Part shown: piece by piece, positions 36,772 to 43,931 of the stretch
How the letters are laid out: each line of letters begins with the position of its first letter
How positions within the stretch are numbered: position 1 is the first letter of the stretch
Source of the DNA: Streptomyces sp. NRRL F-5727
Lineage (GTDB): Bacteria > Actinomycetota > Actinomycetes > Streptomycetales > Streptomycetaceae
Reading direction: 5' to 3'
Assembly: GCF_000719555.1 (NCBI RefSeq)
Contig: NZ_JOGX01000037.1
Location: forward strand, 1-64,000
DNA: 64,000 nucleotides
The notes under the pieces: model-generated
What the model was told of the DNA's origin: nothing
Seen by the model: the letters and a program-made list of their open reading frames with translations, nothing else
Databases searched by the model: none
Position numbers and translations under genes: made by a program

Positions 36772-37521
36772 ATGAACGTCTTCGGAGTGGACATCGGCGG
36801 CTCGGGCATCAAGGGCGCCCCCGTGGACCTGGGGCGCGGCGCCCTCGCCGTCGAGCGGCACAAGGTCCTCACCCCGCAGCCCGCGACGCCCCAGGACGTC
36901 GCGGGCCGCGTCGCGGAGGTCGTGGCGCACTTCGGCTGGGACGGCCCGGTCGGTGTCACCTTCCCGGGCGTCGTCACCGGCAGCACGGTCCGTACCGCCG
37001 CCAACGTCGACGCGTCCTGGATCGGCACCGACGCCGGCGCCCTGATCGGCGAGGCCGTCGGCGGGCTCCCGGTCACCGTCCTCAACGACGCCGACGCGGC
37101 CGGCGTCGCCGAGATGACCTTCGGCGCCGGGCGCGGCCGCACCGGCACGGTCATCCTGCTGACCCTCGGCACCGGCATCGGCTCCGCCGTCTTCACCGAC
37201 GGCCGGCTCGTCCCCAACACGGAGCTCGGCCACCTGGAGCTCAAGGGGTACGACGCCGAGAAGCGCGCCTCCTCGAAGGCGCGCGAGGACGAGGAGCTCA
37301 GCTGGGAGCACTGGGCCACCAAACGGCTCCGCAAGTACCTGGCCCACGTCGAGATGCTCTTCTCCCCGGAGCTGTTCATCCTCGGCGGGGGAGTCAGCCG
37401 CAAGGCGGACAAGTTCCTGCCGTACCTGGACGGCATCCGCGCCGAGATCGTCCCCGCGGAGCTGCGCAACGACGCGGGCATCGTCGGCGCGGCGATGGCC
37501 GCCTCCCGCCACGAAGGCTAG
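36772..37521 (+). CDS. ppgK: polyphosphate glucokinase
   Basis: This 249-residue ROK-type kinase phosphorylates glucose with inorganic polyphosphate (and usually ATP). The phosphate motif is [14 protein letters not shown], the adenosine motif is [12 protein letters not shown], and [13 protein letters not shown] holds the catalytic Asp. [17 protein letters not shown] and the basic segment [10 protein letters not shown] match the polyphosphate-binding family. It feeds glucose 6-phosphate to central metabolism. Confidence 0.93.
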   Translation: MNVFGVDIGGSGIKGAPVDLGRGALAVERHKVLTPQPATPQDVAGRVAEVVAHFGWDGPVGVTFPGVVTGSTVRTAANVDASWIGTDAGALIGEAVGGLPVTVLNDADAAGVAEMTFGAGRGRTGTVILLTLGTGIGSAVFTDGRLVPNTELGHLELKGYDAEKRASSKAREDEELSWEHWATKRLRKYLAHVEMLFSPELFILGGGVSRKADKFLPYLDGIRAEIVPAELRNDAGIVGAAMAASRHEG

Positions 37522-37533
37522 GAAGGGCTACGG

Positions 37534-38199
37534 CTACGGGGCCGGCCGCCGGCCGCGCGCGGGAGCCTGGTCGCGGCGGGCGGCGGGCCCGCCGCCCGTC
37601 CGGCCCCGGGGAGCCCCGGACGGCGGCCGGGACGGGGTCCCCGCCGGCCGGCGCCGCCGCCGGCCCATGTCCCGCGCCTTCCGCACGCTCGCGATGACGC
37701 CGGCGATCAGCGTGCCCCCGTACAGCCATCCGGCGTGCACGGCGAGCGCGGTGACCACGGCCATCGCCTGGCCGCCGAAGCCGCCGGTGCCGCCCGCGAT
37801 CGGCACGACGCCGACGGCGAAGGCGATCGGCACCGCGATCGGCGCGGTGACCAGGTCGGCGGTCCGCACCCAGAGCGCGGTCAGCGCGCTGACCGGCAGG
37901 AACAGCAGCCCGAACGCCAGCGGCGCCCCGTCCAGGACCAGCCAGTCCAGGAAGCCGACCACCAGCATCGCGGCCGAGGCGAAGAGCCCCGCGCCGAGCC
38001 CGGTGAGCCGCGGCGCGGGCAGCCGCCGCAGCGCCTGCACGACCGGCGCCGGCACCCGCGCGGCGGCCGGGCCGCCGACCCGGTAGACGGTGGCCGCGCC
38101 GGCCGTGCCCCCCTCCACCTCCACCAGTGCGCCGGGCGGCGTGAGAGGGGTCTGGGGCCGTCGGCGGCCTTGCGGCTGACTTGTCCTGTGCTGCTCCAC
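37534..38199 (-). CDS. DUF6542 membrane protein
   Basis: The 221-residue product has a basic N-terminus, four to five hydrophobic helices between about residues 65 and 175 (LTGLGAGLFASAAMLVVGF is the first), and a strongly basic, Arg/Pro/Gly-rich tail. It matches the DUF6542 family of Streptomyces, unknown in function. The C-terminal tail would lie in the cytosol and could bind nucleic acid, but that is a guess. TACGTT ends six bases before GTG 38199, so it is probably leaderless. Confidence 0.7.
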   Translation of the reverse strand: MEQHRTSQPQGRRRPQTPLTPPGALVEVEGGTAGAATVYRVGGPAAARVPAPVVQALRRLPAPRLTGLGAGLFASAAMLVVGFLDWLVLDGAPLAFGLLFLPVSALTALWVRTADLVTAPIAVPIAFAVGVVPIAGGTGGFGGQAMAVVTALAVHAGWLYGGTLIAGVIASVRKARDMGRRRRRPAGTPSRPPSGAPRGRTGGGPAARRDQAPARGRRPAP

Positions 38200-38205
38200 C
38201 TCACC

Positions 38206-38211
38206 AACGTA
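38206..38211 (-). promoter_or_regulatory. -10 box of leaderless DUF6542 gene
   Basis: TACGTT on the minus strand ends six bases before GTG 38199. Confidence 0.45.
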
Positions 38212-38379
38212 GGTCGACCCGGCGGCCGGACGGGCCCGGGACACGCCCTTCGGGTGACCTCGGGCCGCAGTTCGGCCGAAGTCGGCCGGAGTCCGTCGCC
38301 GGCGGCCGGTGAGGGCCGGGCCGGACCCCCCGTAAACTGGGGGATCGACCCATCATCCGTATCTAGGGAAGTCGCCACC

Positions 38380-39468
<1,089 letters not shown>

Positions 39469-39481
39469 TTGGACGTGGGCA

Positions 39482-39517
39482 AACGGCCTGACCTGCGGGA
39501 AAGCAGGTCAGGCCGTT
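39482..39517. terminator. hairpin at the left island end
   Basis: AACGGCCTGACCTGC pairs perfectly with GCAGGTCAGGCCGTT around GGGAAA. It sits just after the ychF stop and before the relE-like gene, and replaces the terminator displaced to 42493. Confidence 0.85.
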
Positions 39518-39551
39518 GTGCTGTCCGCAGCAGTCCGCAGAACTGGAGCGG

Positions 39552-39815
39552 CTACGTGTCGTAGACCGTGGAACGGTGTCCGGCGTGTACGACCCACACC
39601 ACCAGCTCCCCGTTGTCGATCGTGTAGACGACACGGTAGTCGCCGACCCGTAGGCGGCGACGCTCGGGCTGGGATACGAGTGCGGTGGTGTTGAAGCCGA
39701 AGGGGTCGCTCTCCAGCTCTGTCAGTTTGGCCAGGATGCGAAGCGCCATGTCACGCGGGATCTTGCGCAGCTCCGCCTGGGCCTCGGGCCGGAACACCGT
39801 GCGGTAGTCACTCAC
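39552..39815 (-). CDS. RelE/ParE-superfamily toxin
   Basis: An 87-residue RelE-type protein, a probable ribosome-dependent mRNA interferase. The core AELRKIPRDMALRILAKLTEL, the basic strand RRRLRVGDYRVVYTI and the late VVHAGHRSTVY match the family; Arg and Tyr residues of the YR-VY strand are the usual catalytic set. Its GTG overlaps the antitoxin stop by eight bases, the normal antitoxin-first layout. It lies inside the 18-bp repeat island. Confidence 0.9.
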   Translation of the reverse strand: MSDYRTVFRPEAQAELRKIPRDMALRILAKLTELESDPFGFNTTALVSQPERRRLRVGDYRVVYTIDNGELVVWVVHAGHRSTVYDT

Positions 39816-40077
39816 TGCGTGCCAGCGTCTCCCTCATCACGTCCTCGATCGGGACGCCGGCGGCCGGGTTTGCCATGCGCTCGTCGATGATGCGGTTGAT
39901 CTCGCGCTCTTCCCACTCCTGGTACTTGCGCAGCACCTCGATCGAGACCACGGCGGCTACCTGCTTGCCGCGGCGGGTGATGACAGTGGGTACGTCGTCG
40001 CGGTCGGCCCGTTCGACGACTTCGGCCAGGTGAGCGCGTACGTCGCGGATGGACTCTATGGGTAGCGGCTGCGTCAT
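39808..40077 (-). CDS. Phd/YefM-family antitoxin
   Basis: An 89-residue antitoxin. The N-terminal DNA-binding part IESIRDVRAHLAEVVERAD and VPTVITRRGKQVAAVVS is the Phd/YefM fold; the C-terminal helix (about 55-89) should wrap the RelE-type toxin. It likely represses its own promoter through palindromes between it and the helicase gene. TACCAT ends seven bases before the ATG and no ribosome site is seen, so it is leaderless by inference. The frame stays open upstream through the complement of the helicase gene; I do not count that part. Confidence 0.88.
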   Translation of the reverse strand: MTQPLPIESIRDVRAHLAEVVERADRDDVPTVITRRGKQVAAVVSIEVLRKYQEWEEREINRIIDERMANPAAGVPIEDVMRETLARSE

Positions 40078-40084
40078 GAGCTCA

Positions 40085-40112
40085 ATGGTACCGAGTGTGC
40101 CATGTGTACACA
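40085..40112. promoter_or_regulatory. antitoxin promoter and probable operator
   Basis: TACCAT on the minus strand (40085-40090, within GGTACC) is the antitoxin -10 box. The perfect palindrome TGTGTACACA lies at 40103-40112. AT-rich palindromes here are good sites for Phd/RelE autoregulation. Since the helicase promoter is within 60 bases, the same complex could also affect it. Confidence 0.5.
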
Positions 40113-40185
40113 ACGTTGGTGCCGCCCGGCACCCGGGGGCAGCGGTGGCAGTATGCGGGGACACAGCGAGAGGGGCCGGGGCGGG

Positions 40186-42369
40186 ATGGGGCGCAGTGAG
40201 CGGGAGGCGGTCGCCACCGGAGCGCGGCTGTACGAGGCGGCGCAGGCGGTGGTCGGTGACCACGAACGGGCAGTCGAGGCAGTTCGGGCGGCGCTGAAAC
40301 CGATCTGCGATGCGGCGGCGGAACAGGCGCTCGATGCCATCCCAGTGGCCCGGCTGAAGGAGATCACCGAGGGTCGGCTGAGGCTCGGGGAGGTCGAGAG
40401 GAGCGGGCTGCGGTCGGTCCGGCAGGTTCTTGACGCCGGGTCCTACCGTTTGCGGCAGATTCCCGGCGTGGGGCAGCGGACCGCTGATCAGGCGGTCGCG
40501 GCGGCACGCCAGATAGCCGACGCCGTTCGGGAGACCATCACCGTCCACATCGACGTGGATCGGCCGGAGCCGCGAACCACCGCTCTCATCGTGGCCCTGC
40601 ATGTGCTGGTGGAAGCGGGCCCCGATGCGCGGCGAGCTGTCGACACGGCTGTGGCTCTCTCGGAGCGGCTCGGTCCGCTGCTGGCCGAGGCCAGGCCGGC
40701 CGCCGGGCGGCTGCGGATGCTGCTGGTGGGGCAGGCAAAACGGAGTCGGGTGCTGGAGGCCGTTGCAGAGGTCCGGAGGCTGACCGAGGGAGCAACGCAG
40801 GGCGGTGTGGCGGAGCTGCTGGCACAGGCGTCGGTCGATCTGCTGCGCGGCACCCCGAACGAGGTCGCGGCCTGGGTCGACTTCGAGCTGCGCTCCGCCG
40901 AGTACTACAGCCTGCTCGCGGAGATCTCCAGGCGCAGGCCCGATACTGCCGCTGCCGAGGGGTTCCTGCCCGACGAAGTCGCCGAGCGGGTCCGCGACCA
41001 GATGCTCGATGACACTCACAGGCGGGTGTCGCTGCGCGGCTATCAAGCCTTTGGGGCTCGCTTCGCCCTGGCGCAACGCAAGGTGATTCTCGGCGACGAG
41101 ATGGGGCTCGGTAAGACCATCCAGGCCATCGCCGCTCTGGCTCATCTCGCAGCCGAAGGGAAGAGCCATTTCATGGTTGTCTGCCCGGCCAGCGTCCTGA
41201 TCAACTGGGCACGGGAGGTCGAGGCCCGCAGCAGGCTGCGCGTGATGCCTCTTCACGGCCCCGACAGGCAGGAAGCGTTCGCCGACTGGAAGGGGCGGGG
41301 CGGCGTAGGGGTGACTACCTTCGACGCCTTGCGTGGCTTCCCGGCCCCCGAAGGTGGCGAGGTGGGAATGCTGATCGTGGACGAGGCGCACTACGTGAAG
41401 AATCCGAAGACGCGTCGCTCCCAGGCCGTGACCGAGTGGTCCGGGCACTGTGAACGCGTTCTCTTCATGACCGGCACGCCCATGGAGAACCGGGTCGCCG
41501 AGTTTCGCAGTCTTGTGCAGATTCTCCAGCCGCACCTTGCGGAGGGTGTCGGTGACCGAGACGGTGTGGCCGGTTCCAAGGCATTCCGGAAAGCCGTCGC
41601 CCCGGTCTATCTGCGTCGAAACCAGCAGGACGTTCTGACCGAACTGCCCGCGCTCCAGCACACGGACGAATGGGAGGAGCTGAGCGCGTCGGACGAAGAC
41701 GCCTACCGCGAGGCCGTGCGCGCCGGCAACTTCATGGCAATGCGTAGAGCGGCGTATGCGCGCCCCGAGAAGTCGGCCAAGCTGAACCGGCTGCGCGAGA
41801 TCGTCGAGGACGCCGCCGAGAACGGGTTGAAGGTGGTGGTGTTCTCCAACTTCAGGGACGTCCTTGGAACGGTGAAGGACACACTGGACGGCGCGCGGAG
41901 CAACGGCGGCGGTCAGGTGTTCGGTCCGATCTCGGGAAGCGTGCCGCCCGCGCGCCGCCAGCAGCTGGTGGACGAGTTCGCCGCCGTCCCGGGTCACGCG
42001 GTGCTCGTGGCGCAGATCCAGGCGGCGGGAGTGGGGCTCAACATGCAGGCCGCGTCCGTCGTGATCATCTGTGAGCCTCAGATCAAACCGACCATCGAGC
42101 ACCAGGCCGTGGCGCGGGCCCACCGCATGGGGCAGGTGCGCTCGGTACGGGTGCACCGGCTGCTCGCCACCCGCGGGGTGGACGAGCGGATGGTGGAGAT
42201 GCTGAAGAACAAGACCCGCCTGTTCGACGCATACGCACGTCGCAGCGCGGTCGCCGAGTCGACGCCGGACGCGGTCGACGTTTCGGACACGGAGATGGCC
42301 CGCCAGATCGTCGAGGAGGAGCAGGCGCGGCTGGGAGCGGTCCGCGAAGAGTCCGCAGGACACCCGTAA
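40186..42369 (+). CDS. SNF2-family helicase with helix-hairpin-helix N-terminus
   Basis: A 727-residue superfamily 2 ATPase. Residues ~85-110 hold a helix-hairpin-helix (LRQIPGVGQRTADQAV). A helical region of unknown fold reaches ~270. The SNF2 motor has Walker A GDEMGLGKT (~303), DEAH box VDEAHYVKNP (~397), MTGTPMENR (~428), and motifs V-VI ending EHQAVARAHRMGQ (~645). It should translocate on DNA and remodel or strip it. No methylase, nuclease or DISARM partner is adjacent. Codon third positions are less GC-rich than in its neighbours. ATG 40186 follows GAGAGGGG; ATG 40153 lies inside the likely -10 CAGTAT. Confidence 0.85.
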   Translation: MGRSEREAVATGARLYEAAQAVVGDHERAVEAVRAALKPICDAAAEQALDAIPVARLKEITEGRLRLGEVERSGLRSVRQVLDAGSYRLRQIPGVGQRTADQAVAAARQIADAVRETITVHIDVDRPEPRTTALIVALHVLVEAGPDARRAVDTAVALSERLGPLLAEARPAAGRLRMLLVGQAKRSRVLEAVAEVRRLTEGATQGGVAELLAQASVDLLRGTPNEVAAWVDFELRSAEYYSLLAEISRRRPDTAAAEGFLPDEVAERVRDQMLDDTHRRVSLRGYQAFGARFALAQRKVILGDEMGLGKTIQAIAALAHLAAEGKSHFMVVCPASVLINWAREVEARSRLRVMPLHGPDRQEAFADWKGRGGVGVTTFDALRGFPAPEGGEVGMLIVDEAHYVKNPKTRRSQAVTEWSGHCERVLFMTGTPMENRVAEFRSLVQILQPHLAEGVGDRDGVAGSKAFRKAVAPVYLRRNQQDVLTELPALQHTDEWEELSASDEDAYREAVRAGNFMAMRRAAYARPEKSAKLNRLREIVEDAAENGLKVVVFSNFRDVLGTVKDTLDGARSNGGGQVFGPISGSVPPARRQQLVDEFAAVPGHAVLVAQIQAAGVGLNMQAASVVIICEPQIKPTIEHQAVARAHRMGQVRSVRVHRLLATRGVDERMVEMLKNKTRLFDAYARRSAVAESTPDAVDVSDTEMARQIVEEEQARLGAVREESAGHP

Positions 42370-42390
42370 GCGACCGTCGGGACCCAACGC

Positions 42391-42480
42391 ATGTCAACAG
42401 GGAAATGCCTGGTCAGGGCGCTGCGTGCGGCTCCGTCGCAGGTCAGAGCCAAGGCTCGGACATTCCGCTTCAACGTCTGA
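42391..42480 (+). other. 29-codon frame ending on the ychF-tail copy
   Basis: From ATG 42391 a frame of 29 codons runs, in the helicase frame, to the TGA of the repeat copy, so its last five residues (FRFNV) equal those of YchF. It is the normal outcome when an element re-creates the 3' end of a target gene. It has no ribosome site and no recognisable family, so it is more likely a junction relic than a gene. Confidence 0.4.
42463..42480. repeat. right 18-bp direct repeat (att-like)
   Basis: An exact second copy of TTCCGCTTCAACGTCTGA. It is followed at once by a terminator-like hairpin that fits the 3' flank of the original ychF gene. Confidence 0.9.
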
Positions 42481-42492
42481 CACGTCTGGCGG

Positions 42493-42533
42493 AAGGCCGT
42501 CCGACCCCGCTGTCGAGCGGGGCGGACGGCCTT
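42493..42533. terminator. displaced ychF terminator
   Basis: AAGGCCGTCCG pairs with CGGACGGCCTT, enclosing a second stem CCCCGCT/AGCGGGG. It ends in TTTG. It lies 13 bases past the right repeat copy and also faces the convergent nuclease gene. Confidence 0.8.
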
Positions 42534-42562
42534 TGCCCTGTGCGCCCGGGTTTCGGTGGCGG

Positions 42563-43612
42563 TCAGAACTGGACGAAGCCGTAGAGGGCCTTGTGGTTGG
42601 ACTTCGTTCCGTCGACCGTGTGGCCGATCGGGGAGGGCTGGACGGTGCCCTGGAGGAAGAGGTAGTCGATCTTGCGGGTGCCGCTGGTCGGCTTCGTGCC
42701 GTAGCCGGTCATGCCGTAGCCGCTCAGGGTGTCGGCCGGTATGGCGGTGCGGTTGGCGTCGATGCCGACGGCGCGGATGGAGGTGCCGGCCATCAGGTTG
42801 GCGGCGTCGGTGCCGATGCGGATGCCGGTGTCGCCGATGCCCTTGATCCCGTCGCCGGCGCAGGGGAAGTCCTTGTTCTGCTCCGGGAGGTGCATGGTGG
42901 CGGCGAACACGTCCGTCGACGTGTTCTTGATGGTGAACCGGGCGGCGATGGCGCTCGTGCGCCGCCACTTGTACGTGTAGGCGGCGCCGTCGTCGGCGTT
43001 CGGCGGCTTGTAGAGGGTGCAGCCGGCGCCGTTGTCGTAGAGGGTGGCGGGGTCCACGCCGGGGACGGGCTTGAGCCAGCCGGCGCTCCAGTACAGCGAC
43101 GTGTCGGTGAGGGTGAGCCGCTGGGTGTTGTAGATGATGCCGTTGGTCTGCTTCTTCTTCAGGTCGCCCAGCGACTGGTCGCTGCAGCCGTGGCTGAGAC
43201 CCCACTCCTCCGGGTCCTCGGCGGCGAGCACCACCTTGTAGGTCCCCGCGGGCAGCCCGAACTTGGCCGACAGCTGGTCGGCGTACGCGTCGGCCTGGCC
43301 GCGGCCGCGGACCTGCTGGATGATCAGCAGGTCGGGCGCCTTGACGCCGGCGGTGCCCGTCTGGCCGTTGTCGTCGACGAGTTCGGACGTCAGGTGGTCC
43401 GGGCCGGAGATGCGGGTGCACGTACCGTCGGCGTTGTTCCGCACCAGGTTCTCGATGTTGTTGTTGTAGATCCGCAGGACCCGGTCCTCGGCGACCGCGG
43501 ACGTCCCCTCGGCGGCGGCGCCGGGCGCCGTCGTGGCGATCAGCGACGTACTGAGGGCGGTGGTGAGCGCCAGGGCGCCCACCAGGTAAGAGGGCTTGCG
43601 CCAAAGGGACAT
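42563..43612 (-). CDS. secreted EEP-family nuclease/phosphatase
   Basis: A 349-residue exported protein with a signal peptide to about residue 34 (APGAAA). The mature part resembles the endonuclease/exonuclease/phosphatase fold: RIYNNNIENLV at the start, LLIIQQVRGRGQADAYADQL (the Glu position reads Gln), FAATMHLPEQN, and the end KIDYLFLQG with SNHKALYG, the usual Asp-His pair. It may act on nucleic acids or sugar/lipid phosphates outside the cell. The Gln in the usual metal-Glu position is odd and weakens an activity claim. Confidence 0.72.
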   Translation of the reverse strand: MSLWRKPSYLVGALALTTALSTSLIATTAPGAAAEGTSAVAEDRVLRIYNNNIENLVRNNADGTCTRISGPDHLTSELVDDNGQTGTAGVKAPDLLIIQQVRGRGQADAYADQLSAKFGLPAGTYKVVLAAEDPEEWGLSHGCSDQSLGDLKKKQTNGIIYNTQRLTLTDTSLYWSAGWLKPVPGVDPATLYDNGAGCTLYKPPNADDGAAYTYKWRRTSAIAARFTIKNTSTDVFAATMHLPEQNKDFPCAGDGIKGIGDTGIRIGTDAANLMAGTSIRAVGIDANRTAIPADTLSGYGMTGYGTKPTSGTRKIDYLFLQGTVQPSPIGHTVDGTKSNHKALYGFVQF

Positions 43613-43931
43613 GAGGAGCTCCTTCGTCGGCTGTCAAAGGTCGCACCGTATCCCAGCGGCCGCCGTCGGAACCGGTCGGGAGAAGCGGGGTCCGCCCAGG
43701 TCGGGGAGGGGGACCGAGGGCCGGCGCTTCCTGAGCGACCACCTCGCCCACGAGGCGGCCCGGGCCCGGCGCCGGCACCTGCGCGGCGCCCGTTCCGCCT
43801 GCCGCGCCGTGCGGTGCCCCACCGGTTTCGGCCCGATTCCGGGCGCCGGGCGGGATCGATGCAGGTCGGGGCGGGCCCGACGCGTATTCTCTGGGCCGGG
43901 GTTGCGGGGGACAGGGAACGCGGAGGTACGG
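43613..43931. other. divergent intergenic region
   Basis: About 319 bases between the nuclease gene and the SARP-type regulator. GGAGG (43922-43926) is the regulator's ribosome site. I see no direct heptamer repeats of the SARP-binding type and no hairpin that I trust. Confidence 0.4.

Noticed and set aside
40102..40185. Upstream starts for the SNF2 helicase (ATG 40102 or 40153)
   Set aside because: Both lie in the operator/promoter region. ATG 40186 has GAGAGGGG at suitable spacing and starts the domain-like sequence.
42463..42480. A second ychF gene fragment
   Set aside because: Only 18 bases match and the sequence before them shows no similarity to ychF, so it is a short repeat of the integration type and not a gene duplication relic.
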